From Streptomyces sp. WAC08241 (GTDB taxonomy: Bacteria > Actinomycetota > Actinomycetes > Streptomycetales > Streptomycetaceae), in assembly GCA_007858575.1 (NCBI GenBank), contig CP042280.1, forward strand, positions 28,593-92,592: 64,000 nt of DNA, given 5' to 3'. Both the position numbers and the translations under genes were made by a program. The notes under the pieces are model-generated. The model had not been told where the DNA came from and did no database searches. It saw only the letters and a list, made by a program, of their open reading frames with translations. Positions 19,101-28,379 of this stretch are shown here, piece by piece. The stretch's first letter is position 1, and each line of letters opens with the position of its first letter.

Positions 19101-19137
19101 CTTACCTCTTGGGGTAAGTACAACCCCATGGGGTAAG
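19101..19137. promoter_or_regulatory. GGGGTAAG direct repeats with overlapping palindromes
   Basis: CTTACCTCTTGGGGTAAG (19101-19118) pairs CTTACC with GGTAAG. Nineteen bases on, the palindrome CCCCATGGGG (19124-19133) leads into a second GGGGTAAG. The array is midway between divergent genes starting at 19009 and 19231, about 95 bases from each, the usual place for a shared operator. The CTTACC/GGTAAG ends recall the larger operators at 29.5 and 35.3 kb. Confidence 0.45.
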
Positions 19138-19230
19138 AAACTGACGTTCGAGCCACACCATCCATCGCCTACGCGTCGCCGTCAGACCTGCATGCGAGCC
19201 TGTCCCCACCCCCACCATGAGGAGCAGCCA

Positions 19231-19386
19231 GTGCAGAACTACAAGGTCGCCTGGGTTCAAGACGGCGAGCCGAAGCGGTCCGGCGTCGCCTACGACAAGC
19301 CCAGCGCCGAAGACCGCAAAGCCCGCCTGGAGCAGGAAGACGGCATCACCGACGTGCAGATCATTCAGGTGAAGCCCGGCGAGTAA
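19231..19386 (+). CDS. Small protein of unknown function
   Basis: A 51-residue frame from a GTG preceded by GAGGAG. It reads MQNYKVAWVQDGEPKRSGVA onward and ends GITDVQIIQVKPGE, which looks like a compact beta-alpha fold. It is divergent from the leftward operon. Confidence 0.45.
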   Translation: MQNYKVAWVQDGEPKRSGVAYDKPSAEDRKARLEQEDGITDVQIIQVKPGE

Positions 19387-19473
19387 CGGCCACGCGCCCG
19401 GGCGCTGTCAGTCCCGGCCCCTACCGTGATCTCCAAGGGCTGGGGCTCGCCCGGCCAGCGCACGGAGGTCGCC

Positions 19474-19739
19474 ATGGGCGAGATCACCATCCACCCCCAA
19501 GACCTCGACCGACTCCTCACCGACGGAACCAGCTCGAGGCCGCGCACCATCTCGTACCAGCAGGCCTACGTCGACATCGCCGCCACGCATTACGGGCGGC
19601 CGGTCTCCGAGATCCTGCCCTCCTCCACGCAGCCGCCCACACCGCGGGGGTCCCGTTCACCGAAGACGACCTGACCGGGCAGGCCGAAGCGATCCGGGCC
19701 GGTGTTTCTTACGAGCTTCGCGTGCGCGTCTCCCGGTAG
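19474..19739 (+). CDS. Small protein of unknown function
   Basis: Starts MGEITIHPQDLDRLLTDGTS. One slip near 19618 leads to ALLHAAAHTAGVPFTEDDLT and the end VSYELRVRVSR, giving about 88 residues. No family is recognised. It follows the 51-residue gene with a short gap and probably shares its transcript. Confidence 0.45.
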
Positions 19740-19757
19740 TCGGCTCACGTCTGGGTG

Positions 19758-19926
19758 TCAGGCGGCCTTCGGCTTCGGCTGTCGCCTAGCCTCCACCTCG
19801 GCCCGGCAGGAGTGGCACAGCGGGTTCGCCGTGCCCGTACCGGTGGCACGGGGCGTGGCAGCGGGAGCACCGGCCACGCAGGGACGACGGGCACTGCTCG
19901 GGCGGGAGGTTCACGGGCGTGGTCAT
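19758..19926 (-). CDS. Small zinc-ribbon protein
   Basis: The frame starts MTTPVNLPPEQCPSSLRGRC and contains RCSRCHAPCH. After slips near 19838 it reads NPLCHSCRAEVEARRQPKPK. The two CxxC pairs form a likely zinc ribbon in a protein of about 56 residues. It is one of many such mini-proteins in this window. Confidence 0.5.
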
Positions 19927-20026
19927 GGTGGTTCCTCGGTCTGATCAGGGCGAACGTGCCAGAAACGGGCCAGCGGCCCGGAGGGTCTGGCGCTACTGAA
20001 ATCCTACGACTGTTCGATTTGCGGGC

Positions 20027-20056
20027 CTGACACGGCACGCCCCTCCCGGGTACGGT
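20027..20056 (+). promoter_or_regulatory. Promoter of the 22-residue peptide gene
   Basis: CTGACA (20027-20032) and TACGGT (20051-20056) are separated by 18 bases, close to the TTGACA/TAnnnT consensus of vegetative Streptomyces promoters. Transcription would begin near 20063, about 40 bases before the start codon. Confidence 0.5.
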
Positions 20057-20101
20057 CACCCCACCGGTGCACACCGCACCCCACACAGGAGGGGGACACG
20101 C

Positions 20102-20170
20102 ATGCGCCGCGATCCGGAGTGGGGCCTGACCGACACCGGCTGGGGCCTGGACGAACCCGAGTGGGGCTGA
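20102..20170 (+). CDS. 22-residue tryptophan-rich micropeptide
   Basis: CAGGAGGGGG stands seven bases before an ATG that encodes a 22-residue peptide beginning MRRDPEWG and ending GWGLDEPEWG. It is acidic after the first three residues, with EWG at both ends and a central GWG. The gene has its own promoter-like sequence and is followed within ten bases by a strong hairpin terminator, which makes it a complete monocistronic unit. It points opposite to the flanking leftward genes. I know no matching family. A signalling, inhibitory or modified peptide, or a translated leader, are all possible. Confidence 0.55.
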   Translation: MRRDPEWGLTDTGWGLDEPEWG

Positions 20171-20179
20171 CCCCACGAC

Positions 20180-20217
20180 AGCGGCCCGTCACCCCACGAT
20201 GGGGGTGGCGGGCCGCT
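20180..20217. terminator. Bidirectional hairpin terminator
   Basis: AGCGGCCCGTCACCCC pairs with GGGGTGGCGGGCCGCT (one G-T pair) around a short loop. It closes the micropeptide gene on one side and the leftward gene ending at 20221 starts its coding just beyond it. Confidence 0.75.
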
Positions 20218-20220
20218 CGG

Positions 20221-20673
20221 CTACTTCCCGCTAGCCGCAACCGCCGCAGCGACCGCGATCCAGCCCTTATGCCAGGCCTGGTCCAGCAGCGGCCCCGCGC
20301 CCGGGTCCCGTTGAAGCCAGCCCGCAGAGCCCTTGCGGTGGGCGAGGCGGACCAGGCGGGTCGACGGCTCCGTCTCCTGCCAGTGGCCGGCGGATCGGTC
20401 AGCGAGGTAGTGGGTGACGGCGGAGACCGCGAGGCCAGCAGCGGCCCGGCGCCAGTCCAACCGAAGCCCGAGCCCGCGGTTGGCGGCCACGAGGGCGAGG
20501 GCCTGGACGGCGGTGTAGGAGGCGACGTGCCGAGCACATGCCAGACGGCCCTCCCTCCCGGGTCGGCCCTTGGCAACAGCGTCCCTGTCCTGTTGGGCCC
20601 AGTAGTCACCGACCTCGTGCGCGGCAGTCAGGACGGCGTAGGAAGCAGCGAAGCGTTCGGGAGCGGTGGTCAT
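20221..20673 (-). CDS. DUF3307-like membrane protein
   Basis: An intact 150-residue frame. The front HEVGDYWAQQDRDAVAKGRP, the middle HVASYTAVQALALVA and RAAAGLAVSAVTHYLADRSA follow the DUF3307 pattern, in which histidine/aspartate pairs sit at membrane edges. A final hydrophobic helix GWIAVAAAVAAS closes it. Such proteins occur in phages and plasmids without known activity. Confidence 0.55.
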   Translation of the reverse strand: MTTAPERFAASYAVLTAAHEVGDYWAQQDRDAVAKGRPGREGRLACARHVASYTAVQALALVAANRGLGLRLDWRRAAAGLAVSAVTHYLADRSAGHWQETEPSTRLVRLAHRKGSAGWLQRDPGAGPLLDQAWHKGWIAVAAAVAASGK

Positions 20674-20825
20674 GGGTCCCTTTCTGAGGTGATGTAACGG
20701 AAAGTAGGTGCCCGCCCGTGGAGCAGGGAGCCTTTCGTAACCCGCTGCTACGGGACAGGCCAGTGTGGGCTGCTACGCCGCATCCGATTCGACTTCACGG
20801 ACTGGCCGAAGCCGGTACGCAACCC

Positions 20826-21380
20826 CTAGCAACGCACGCTGGTACTGCTGTGAACCTGCGCCGACAGACCAGTCAGGAAGCCGGCCGCCTTCGACGCCTC
20901 CTGCCGTACCGCGGCCAGCACCTCCCGAATCTCCTTGAGCTCACCCCGCGCTTTCTCCAGCGCCGCGTGTTCAGCACGGCTCCCCACACGCGCCCGGTGA
21001 AGCCGCTCGATTCCCTCCTGAAGCACCCAGCCCTCCTCAGGGGAAAGCCGGCGCTCTACGGCCTCGGCCGCGAGGAGGAGGGGCTCCTGCTTCGCTATCT
21101 GCCCTGCAGGGCGACGAACTGCCGGAGCGGTCACCGTCACCACGCCTGCGGCGACCGCGACCGCAACGGAGTGCGCGCGGTCCGCTGTGCGCAGGCGGTT
21201 CCTGATAGCCCGCCAGTGCTCCCGCACGGTATGGATGCTGATGTCGAGAGCATCGGCAATCCGCTGGTCGGTGTGCTCGGTTGCCGCGTACTGGAGAACG
21301 CGGACCTGGAGGTCAGTGAGAACGGTCTCGGGCCCGCCACCAGCCGGTGACAGGCCCGGAGTGCTGCTCGTATGGGTCAT
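20826..21380 (-). CDS. LuxR-type HTH protein with coiled-coil tail
   Basis: An intact frame of 184 residues. LTDLQVRVLQYAATEHTDQR, then IADALDISIHTVREHWRAIR is a LuxR/GerE helix-turn-helix with unusually early position (residues 20-65). An alanine/valine stretch and a long charged coiled coil (EHAALEKARGELKEIREVLA) follow. There is no sensor domain, so it probably responds to its own level or to a partner. Confidence 0.65.
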   Translation of the reverse strand: MTHTSSTPGLSPAGGGPETVLTDLQVRVLQYAATEHTDQRIADALDISIHTVREHWRAIRNRLRTADRAHSVAVAVAAGVVTVTAPAVRRPAGQIAKQEPLLLAAEAVERRLSPEEGWVLQEGIERLHRARVGSRAEHAALEKARGELKEIREVLAAVRQEASKAAGFLTGLSAQVHSSTSVRC

Positions 21381-21476
21381 GGCGATTCCTTGGGACTCTG
21401 CGGGCGGTACGGTGTGGCGCCGTGAGGGGCGTGCCCGGCCTGAGGAGGTTGTGGGCGCGCCCCTCACGCGTCTCGG

Positions 21477-21734
21477 TCAGGCGGGCCAGGTCTCGGGCGG
21501 CTCGACAACGAGCGGGGCCTCGCGGTCCACGCGAATGGCCTTGCTGCTGTATGCGGCAACCGGACGGCCTTCCTCAGTGACGAAGACCTGGTAGCAGATG
21601 ACGCGGTCTCCGTTCGGCTTCGTGTCGACGTGCAGGTTGCTGTGCAGAGGGACGGCGTTGGGGTTGATGCCGTTGGCGGTGAGCCAGTCGCAGATGGTAA
21701 GGCGGCGGGCTTCGCTAGGGCCGAGGACGGCCAT
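21477..21734 (-). CDS. Small protein of unknown function
   Basis: The ATG at 21734 follows GAAGGAG. The 85-residue product reads MAVLGPSEARRLTICDWLTA, then VDTKPNGDRVICYQVFVTEE, a mixed alpha/beta domain. It is coupled to the long coiled-coil gene upstream, whose end lies within the ribosome site of this one. Confidence 0.5.
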   Translation of the reverse strand: MAVLGPSEARRLTICDWLTANGINPNAVPLHSNLHVDTKPNGDRVICYQVFVTEEGRPVAAYSSKAIRVDREAPLVVEPPETWPA

Positions 21735-21735
21735 C

Positions 21736-22980
21736 TCAGCTCTCCTTCGGGTAGGGCCCGGCGGGGTCTCCGGGCTGGGCGGGGCATATGAACGGGTACG
21801 GCGGGTTGGTGCCGGAGCAGCCGGGGCAGTCCTCGGCATTGGCCTGGTTGCCGACGTGGACAGGCGGGGTCGTCTCCGTGGGTGTGGTGCGGGCGTCGAG
21901 GGCGGTCCGGGCTGCCGCGAGGCGGGCGCAGTGGCCGCACGGGCTGTCGTCCTTGCCCCAGCGGCCGGGGGTGAGGTGGGAGTGGCCGGGGCCGTCGTAG
22001 TCGAGGACGTAGCGCAGATGGCCAGCCATGGCAGCGAGCTCGGCCTCGGCCTTCTTGGCGTGCTGGAGGGCGGTTTCGAGGTCGGTGGCGTTCGTGCGGG
22101 CCTGCTGGCCGTCGCGGCGGGCGACTTCGAGCAGGGCGGCAAGGCGCCGTTCGGCGGTCTCGGCGCGTTTCTGCTCGGTGATGACCTGGGCGCGGAGGTC
22201 GGCCGCGAGCCGCTCGGCGCGGTTGGCGCCCTGCTCGGCGGCGACCACCGCGTTGACGGCGTTCTGGTAGTGGATGGCGATGTCGTCGGGCAGGTGCTGG
22301 GTGCGGGCGGCGGTGAGTTCGGTGCGGAGCTGATCCCGCTCGGCTCCGGCCTGGTTCATGAGCTGGATCGCACGGACCGCAACATCAGCGGCGCCTTCGA
22401 GGTCTCGGGCGCGCGCTTCGGCGACCTCGGCTCGGACGCGAAGCCGTTCCATCTCGGCGTCCCGGGTGGCGAGGACAGCGTCGGCGTGGGCGTACCAGAC
22501 GCTCCGGACGTGCTCCCACTCGGTGCCTTCGCCGAGGAAGGCCTTGGACCCGGCGTGTCCGGCGAGGGCTTCGGCGTACTGCTGGCGGAGGGCTTCGCGG
22601 GCCTCGTCGGCCGTGTGCCGGGGCTGGCGGGCTCGGGCCCGGCCGGGTCCCATGCGGCGCCGCCGATCTCCTTCCCGTTGACGACGAGCGGCCTCCGTGG
22701 GGCCGGTGTGCCCGACGTGGTCGGTGCAGATGGTCTCGGGGTACTGGTCGCAGGCGACGCCGCAGCGGGCGGGCTCGAGCTGGGCGGGCTCGCCTTCCTC
22801 TCGGGTACGTCGGACGGCCACGTCGACGAGCGCTTCCAGTCCCTGCGCGGCGGCCGGGCTGAGGTCCGGGCGGGCGTGGACGGTGATGGCGGTGGTGTCG
22901 CGGGGCGGGCAGTGGGCGGGCTCGCCGCAGTGGTCGCCGTCGGTGCAGGGAGGGCGGTGAGAGTGCTCGGGCACGGTCAT
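21736..22980 (-). CDS. Coiled-coil protein with terminal zinc motifs
   Basis: A 414-residue frame. The front has cysteine/histidine clusters (CTDGDHCGEPAHCP, CGVACDQYPETIC). The centre is a long coiled coil (ERDQLRTELTAARTQHLPDD, then TAERRLAALLEVARRDGQQA). The end has CGHCARLAAARTALD and CPGCSGTNPPYPFICP, which would bind two more metals. Such hypothetical proteins are typical of actinophage early regions. A scaffold or DNA-binding role is possible. Confidence 0.55.
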   Translation of the reverse strand: MTVPEHSHRPPCTDGDHCGEPAHCPPRDTTAITVHARPDLSPAAAQGLEALVDVAVRRTREEGEPAQLEPARCGVACDQYPETICTDHVGHTGPTEAARRQREGDRRRRMGPGRARARQPRHTADEAREALRQQYAEALAGHAGSKAFLGEGTEWEHVRSVWYAHADAVLATRDAEMERLRVRAEVAEARARDLEGAADVAVRAIQLMNQAGAERDQLRTELTAARTQHLPDDIAIHYQNAVNAVVAAEQGANRAERLAADLRAQVITEQKRAETAERRLAALLEVARRDGQQARTNATDLETALQHAKKAEAELAAMAGHLRYVLDYDGPGHSHLTPGRWGKDDSPCGHCARLAAARTALDARTTPTETTPPVHVGNQANAEDCPGCSGTNPPYPFICPAQPGDPAGPYPKES

Positions 22981-23328
22981 CGGTCTCCGTTCAGGGCGCG
23001 GGCCACCGCGAGGGCGGGGTGGTCGTCGGGGATCAGGGGCGGGTCGTCGAAGAGCTGGGCCAGCCGGTCGGACATGGCGGCGTGGTAGTCGAGCCAGTCC
23101 GCGAGGGCGTGGCCGACGTCGGGGTCCATGAGGGCGATGTACGCGGCGTCGGCGCGTCCCTGCTCGCTGTCCTCCAGCCCGGCCCCGGTGCCGGGGTGGG
23201 AAGGCGACGTTCCACCCGAAGTCCCCGACGCCGCCCTCCGTCCACGGCCCGGGGCTGGCGGCGTCGGCGTGCTCGCGAAGCTTTTCGGCGGCAGCCCTCA
23301 GTTCGTCGGCGGGGCTGGGCTGGGTCAT
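22977..23328 (-). CDS. Actinophage-type small protein (AAEKLR..ASPGPW family)
   Basis: Starts MTQPSPADELRAAAEKLREH and continues ADAASPGPWTEGGVGDFGWN. Slips near 23215 lead to SEQGRADAAYIALMDPDVGH and ALADWLDYHA. The pairing of an AxKLR...PGPW front with a DAAYIAxMxPxVGxALADWL back is frequent in actinophage early regions. The function is unknown. Its stop overlaps the start of the coiled-coil gene. Confidence 0.55.
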
Positions 23329-23931
23329 CGGTTCTCGTCCTCCTCGTCGATCCCGTCGCAGGCCGGCCGGTAGCACGCACGCTCGGGGTCCTGCCAGTGC
23401 TCCCGGTACGCGGCCAGGCCGGCAGCCAGCCAGTCGTCTCCGTCGGCGAACTGCGGGCGCCGCTCTTCCCAGTAGGCGACTGCCTTCCGGAGCGGCTCCA
23501 GGTCGTAGGCGGTGCTGAACCCTGGAGCTTGATGTACGAGATCCAGGAGCGGCGCTGATGCTCGTAGGACTGCCGGGTCAGGCTGTAGCCGCGGGCGGGG
23601 TCGATGTCGTCGCTGGTGTTCCCGCGGAGGATGCACAGGGCGGTGTGGGCGTCGGCCAGGGAGGTTCTTCGGTCGGCGATTTGTGCGGGTGTCAGAGTTG
23701 CCTGCTCTTCCATGTAGACCGCGGCCGCTCTCATCCGGGCCAGTGCGGTCATGTGCTGGACGCGGGGTGTGGCGGGCACGGCGGGCCAGCGCAGGGGCTT
23801 ACGTTCCGGGCCTGGCGTGGGCGGGGTCTCGGCCTGGGTGACCGGAGGGGTGCCGTAGTCGGCAAGGTCGCGGATGACGTTGATCTGCCGCGGGGGTCTG
23901 CGGTGAGTGGCAGTTCGAGCTGTAGCGTCAT
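23325..23931 (-). CDS. Helical protein of the leftward early operon, unknown
   Basis: Starts MTLQLELPLTADPRG and, after a slip near 23895, reads INVIRDLADYGTPPVTQAET. The middle RMRAAAVYMEEQATLTPAQI, then LADAHTALCILRGNTS is helical. A second slip near 23520 joins GFSTAYDLEPLRKAVAYWEE and ACYRPACDGIDEEDENR. Stop and start codons overlap those of the neighbours. Confidence 0.5.
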
Positions 23932-25287
23932 CGGTTCTCGTCCTCCTCGACGGTCCACGTGGTCGTCTCCCGCACGAGGCGGAACTCAGTGTCGGGGTGG
24001 CGTTCGCGGCGCTGGGCGAGGGTCTGGAGGGCGTCGTGGTGGTTGGAGTGGGTGAAGCCCCAGCCGATCCAGTTGTTGCCGTCCTTGCGGGCGACGTGCC
24101 ACCGCGTCTCGGCGGGCCGGGCTTCGGTGCCCGTCTGGGTGTCGTCCGGCCCGGCAGCGGGGCCGTGTCAACCCCGCTTGCAGGACGTGCAACGGGCGCG
24201 GCGTCCGACTGCTCGGGGTGCCCACCGGTGGGGTCAACGAAGGCGGTGCATCCGCAGCCGTCCTCTCCGGCCGTGACTCGGCAGCGGCCGCCGGCCACGT
24301 GCCAGTTGAGGGTGTGCGCGCAGTAGCCGCAGGGCGTGGCGAGGGACCAGGTGTCCGGCTGCTGTCCGCCGGCCTGACGCGCGGCTCCGTCGCCGTGGAG
24401 TTCGATCGTGAGCGGGGCGTTGAGGTACCGGAACGCGGCCTGGAGGACGCTGACCGGGTGGTCGGCGATGTGGCGGGCGAGCGCCCACGCGGCCGGGTTG
24501 TCCGGCTCACGGGGCTCGGCCTCGGGCTCCTCGGGGGCGGGCGGGCGGCGTCGGCCGCCTTCCCGTCCACGGCGATGTCCCGGCCGGTGGTGTCGATGCC
24601 GACGTGCTCCAGCAGGCCACGGAGACCGCTCCTGCGCTGGATGTGCCACACGTCGGAGTAGCCGAGCGTGCCGCCCTGGCAGGTCATCTTCGGGTGGCAG
24701 GCGGTCTCGGCGCCGACGAGGTTGAGGCACAGGCAGCGGTGCCAGCGCTTCAGGCCGTGCTCAACTCCCGCCTCGCATTCGGTGCCGGGATGGTGGGCGG
24801 TGTGGCCGCAGCCGGGGCAGGCGGGCTGCTGGTTGATGGCCTGACGGGCGGCGGCTTCGTCCATGTAGCAGGGCGCGCCTACGCGGTGGACGGTAAGCGG
24901 GGCGTTCGTCTCACCACAGCCGCATACGGCGGGGGCGGCGTGCCTGTCACACTCGCACCCTGTAGCGCCAGCGTCATGGATGCAGATCCCGCCGGAAGGC
25001 TCGCCGCAGCACGTATCGCGCTTCTTGGAGATGGGGGCGTCCTGACGGGCGGCTTCCGGTTTCCGGCGGCGCCAGTACGACTCCTCGGTGTAGTCGAACC
25101 GCTCCCAGCCCTTGCGGCCCATGTCGACGTTGCGCTCCCACGTGGTATCGGGCTCGCCGTCGTCGCCGTAGGGCGGCTCGTCCGAGTAGTCCCACTGCTT
25201 TCGGGGGCCTTCGGTGAGGGTGTACTCCCAGTCGGGGTGGGCGCAGCGGGCGTGGAGTTCGGCGTCGGTCGGGGTCTGGTCGGTCAT
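23928..25287 (-). CDS. Multi-cysteine protein with HPDWEYT module
   Basis: About 450 residues. The front (DAELHARCAHPDWEYTLTEG, then PRKQWDYSDEPPYGDDGEPD) is a distinct module repeated almost unchanged in the gene at 53164. Three or more zinc-type clusters follow (CCGEPSGGIC, CECDRHAAPAVCGCG, CPGCGHTAHHPGTEC). After a slip near 24545 there is a helical part with CGYCAHTLNWHVAGGRCRVT, and after one near 24165 the end VARKDGNNWIGWGF and VRETTTWTVEEDENR. It is probably composite, but no enzyme motif is visible. Confidence 0.5.
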
Positions 25288-25350
25288 GTCGGGTCTCCAG
25301 GGTGTGGGGGCCGCCCGGGTGCGGGGCGGCCCCAGAGGGACGGGCAGGGG

Positions 25351-25602
25351 TCAGGCAGTGAGGTGCTCGACGGCGTGGACCGCGCGGCCGGTCCACGAGA
25401 AGCGGCGGCCCTTCCCGGCCGGGCCCTTCGCCCGCTGCATGAGGCGCCAGACCTCGCCGGGCTGGTACTCGTCCCACCGGTAGTCGTAGCGGTCGCCGGC
25501 CCACTCGGTCTCGGCGGAGACCGCGTCGTTCTGGACGGCGTCGAGGGTGTCGGCGGCGGCGATGGGACGGTCGGCGAGGGTCGCGACGTAGGTGGTGGCC
25601 AT
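25351..25602 (-). CDS. Small protein of unknown function
   Basis: An 83-residue intact frame, MATTYVATLADRPIAAADTL onward, with an aromatic block YDYRWDEYQPGEVWRLMQRA and a basic end. The gene follows the usual GGAGCAC-type ribosome site of this operon. Confidence 0.5.
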   Translation of the reverse strand: MATTYVATLADRPIAAADTLDAVQNDAVSAETEWAGDRYDYRWDEYQPGEVWRLMQRAKGPAGKGRRFSWTGRAVHAVEHLTA

Positions 25603-25662
25603 CGTGTGCTCCTGGTGGGGGCCGGGCCGCAGGGGCGACCCGGCGTGGGACGGGCAAAGGGG

Positions 25663-25912
25663 TCAGGCGGCGGGGGTGACGGGCGGCAGGTCCGGGCGGA
25701 CGTCCTTCAGGTCGTCGGCCGTGATGTTCCGGTAGTGCTGCGCGTGGCCGTGAACCGCGCGCCGCAGCCTCCACCGGGGCGGGGCGCCCATCCGGAGATG
25801 TCGGTGTGGTGGGTCTTACTGGGAGGGTGGGCTTCCGGCATCCGTCGCAGTACGAGTCAGTGCGGTTGATGACGAGGGTGGCGGTCAGCTCGGGCTGCTC
25901 GGTGGCGGTCAT
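25663..25912 (-). CDS. Small zinc-type protein
   Basis: Starts MTATEQPELTATLVINRTDS and contains YCDGCRKPTLP. Two slips near 25840 and 25760 connect THHTDISGWAP, GGGCGARFTA and the end HYRNITADDLKDVRPDLPPV. A C2C-type metal site is likely. No function can be assigned. Confidence 0.45.
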
Positions 25913-25991
25913 GGTCGGGGTTCTCCTCCGGGTCGGTAGGGTCTGGGCCGGGCCGCCTCGCACTTCGACTGCGGGGCGGCCTGCGGCGTGT

Positions 25992-26485
25992 TCAGATCCG
26001 GCTGGGGTGGGACGCGATGTCGGCGTCGGCCATCGCGGCCAGGCACTCCGCCTTCTGCTTCTCGTAGCTCTTGCCGGAGGCCTGCCCGGCGCGCTTGGCG
26101 AGCAGGTAGGCCTGCTCGTCCTCGGCGGTCGGCGCCTCGATCCGCAGGGCGTGCAGCACAGCGGCGAGGACGGTCCCCGGGTCGGCGTCGGGCTGGCCGG
26201 CGGCGCCCTCGATGGCGTGCCACGCGCGGTCGTGCTCCTGGACGGTGAGCTTGCGGGGCTGCTCGGCGCCGGGTGCTCGACGACCCACTGCCGCACGGTC
26301 TTCTCGACCTCCAGCAGGGCCGCGGCACCCTGCTCGCGGGCTGCGGTGTCCTGCGGGCTGTCGCTGGCCGCGCGCCACGCGTTCCGGAGCGACCGCTGGT
26401 AGGTCTTCAGCGGCCCGTTGAGGGTGTCGGCGAGGGCAGTGAGGGCGTAGATCTGGTCACGGGTGGGCTGCGGCTGCTCGGGCAT
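25992..26485 (-). CDS. Helical protein of the early operon, unknown
   Basis: Starts MPEQPQPTRDQIYALTALAD. A slip near 26272 joins RQWVVEHPAP to RKLTVQEHDRAWHAIEGAAG. The protein (about 165 residues) is helical throughout and ends AAMADADIASHPSRI. No known motif. Confidence 0.5.
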
Positions 26486-26536
26486 CGGTGTCTCCTGGGT
26501 GTGTGGGCGGGTGGAACCGGATTCAGGCGGCGGTGG

Positions 26537-27097
26537 TCAGTCCTCGTCGCCGGGAAGCGGGTGGCCGGCGGCGCGGAGCCGGTTGGCGAGGTCGTTGCAG
26601 TCGATGCCGCCGATGTCGTTGGACTCGACGACGTACTCGGTGACGATCCGCAGGACGTCGTTGCGCTGTTGTTCGGCGCGCTCGCGGAACTGGTGCGGGG
26701 TGGGGCTGGTGCGGCGCTGGATGGTGACGGTGTAGGAGTCGCGGGGGTCGGGGCCGTGCCGCAGGTCCATGGAGACGGACGGGGCGGTCATCTCGGTCTC
26801 GACGTAGTTCTCGGCGCCGTATCCGTCGAGGATGCCGCGCATTGAGGCGACGAAGATCTTGAGGATTTCGGTGGCCTCGGAGAGTTCGAGGGCGGCGACG
26901 CCGTCCTTGATGGTGAGGGAGCGCATCATCGTGCCGTCGACGAGGATCTCGGCGGCGAGGTCTCCGAGGGCTTCGAAGGCGCGGTCGGCCAGCTCGGCGG
27001 GGTTCGCGGAGGCGGGGCTGTTGGCGATGGCGGTCTCGATGGCGTTGCGGGCCTGTTTTCGGCGGGTGGCGCGCTGGGGTTCGGTCAGCTCGGGCAT
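26537..27097 (-). CDS. Conserved-looking 186-residue protein, unknown
   Basis: An intact frame starting MPELTEPQRATRRKQARNAI. It has an alpha/beta centre (GDLAAEILVDGTMMRSLTIK) and ends with a helical part RFRERAEQQRNDVLRIVTEY and GIDCNDLANRLRAAG, which resembles a small winged helix. It could be a DNA-binding accessory protein. Confidence 0.5.
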   Translation of the reverse strand: MPELTEPQRATRRKQARNAIETAIANSPASANPAELADRAFEALGDLAAEILVDGTMMRSLTIKDGVAALELSEATEILKIFVASMRGILDGYGAENYVETEMTAPSVSMDLRHGPDPRDSYTVTIQRRTSPTPHQFRERAEQQRNDVLRIVTEYVVESNDIGGIDCNDLANRLRAAGHPLPGDED

Positions 27098-27126
27098 GGG
27101 GTGCTCCTGGGTGGGTGCGGCAGGGG

Positions 27127-27907
27127 TCAGGCGGCAGATGCGGTAGTACGGCGGCGAGCAGCCCGGCATGGCTCACACGGTCGGGTGCCTTGCCGGTAGT
27201 GGGCCTGGTGGCCTGCGGGGGTACCGCACTGGCCGGTCCAGTCGGGGCGGCCATCGGATCGTCGATGGTGTCGTCGTCCCAGGCACCGATGGTGCCCACT
27301 GCCTGTCGCGTGCGATGCGGCAGGCTGCCTCTGCTCTGTGCAGTGGAATGCCTTCGGCGACAGGGTCAAGGCGCCACAGTTCGTCGTAGAGAGCGATGAC
27401 GGTACGAACGGTGCCTGCTTCGGACAGAGGACGGACGATGGTGCGGCCGAAGTTGCTTCGGTTCATGCCCAGCCGTCGCGCGAGCTCTGACTGTGTCCAT
27501 CCCTTGGCGACTAGGGCCTGGAGCCGGCGTCGGGTTCCGGTGCCGTCGATAGGGGTACGGGCGCCGAGGTTGTTGAGCGTCGGCTGAAGAGCGAGGAGTT
27601 TCACTGCGGTCGCGGGCCGTACTCGTTTGCTGGGTTCGAGGCCGCGGAGCCGGTCCCCGTACAGGAGCTTGGATACGCCTCCGGTGGAGACGCCGGCGAG
27701 TTTGGCGGCGCGCATCCATCCGATGCCGAACTCTCCGAGTGCTCGTACATGCTGGCGGACGGGTTCGGCGTCGACGAAGGGCGTCCAGCGGCCGTAGGCG
27801 ATGGCCCTGTACCGGTTGTTCTCGTAGTCGCGAGCGGCTCGGCAGCATGTTTCGCATCGACACTTTTCAAGGTGGTATTTCGCGTTGCCGTGGACGCGTT
27901 CCTGCAT
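27127..27907 (-). CDS. HTH protein with cysteine-rich ends
   Basis: Starts MQERVHGNAKYHLEKCRCET with CRCETCC. Two HTH-like segments follow: MRAAKLAGVSTGGVSKLLYG and LVAKGWTQSELARRLGMNRS. A slip near 27300 leads to the end DWTGQCGTPAGHQAHYRQGT and CEPCRAARRRT, the CGTPAGYxAHxRxGxxxCxxC motif that recurs in actinophage proteins. Two DNA-reading segments between zinc-type ends suggest a regulator. It is a candidate for the repressor of the shared early operators, without direct evidence. Confidence 0.6.
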
Positions 27908-27939
27908 GGCGGTCTCCTTCAGGCGGGGCCGGCGGGGTG

Positions 27940-28379
27940 TCAGAACGACCAGTCGGTCGACCAGCCTCCGGTTCCACGGGGCTGCGGGACCAGCGGCGCA
28001 GGCCCTGACGCTTGAGCTGGAGCCGGTTGGAGATCCGCTCCCAGCGGGCGCAGGCGGTTGTGCCGCAGTCGAGGCAGTACGGTTCGGCGCTCTCTCCGTC
28101 GTACTCGGGGCCCAGCCGGTGGTGGCGTGATGCTGGGCGGGCGGCACGGCGGGCACGCATCCGGGCGAGGATCTGCGCCTGCGTCGGCGGCTCGTACTGG
28201 TGGTAGCCCTTGCCCGGGCGCCAGTACTGCCAGTGCGGGTTCGAGAGGCCGCACCAGCGGCAGCCGGACGGGACCGGCGGGTGACCGTCGGGGTAGTAAA
28301 TGTGGCCGCGGAGCATGCCGGTCTCGGGGTGCCGGTGGCCGTAGCCCCGAAGGTGCTTAAGCGGGTCAGGAGTGGTCAC
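27940..28379 (-). CDS. Small zinc-finger-type protein
   Basis: The frame MTTPDPLKHLRGYGHRHPET contains CRWCGLSNPHW, then CLDCGTTACARWERISNRLQ. A slip near 27975 restores the end GGWSTDWSF. Two CxxC units point to a metal-binding fold. It is coupled to its downstream neighbours in the early operon. Confidence 0.5.
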
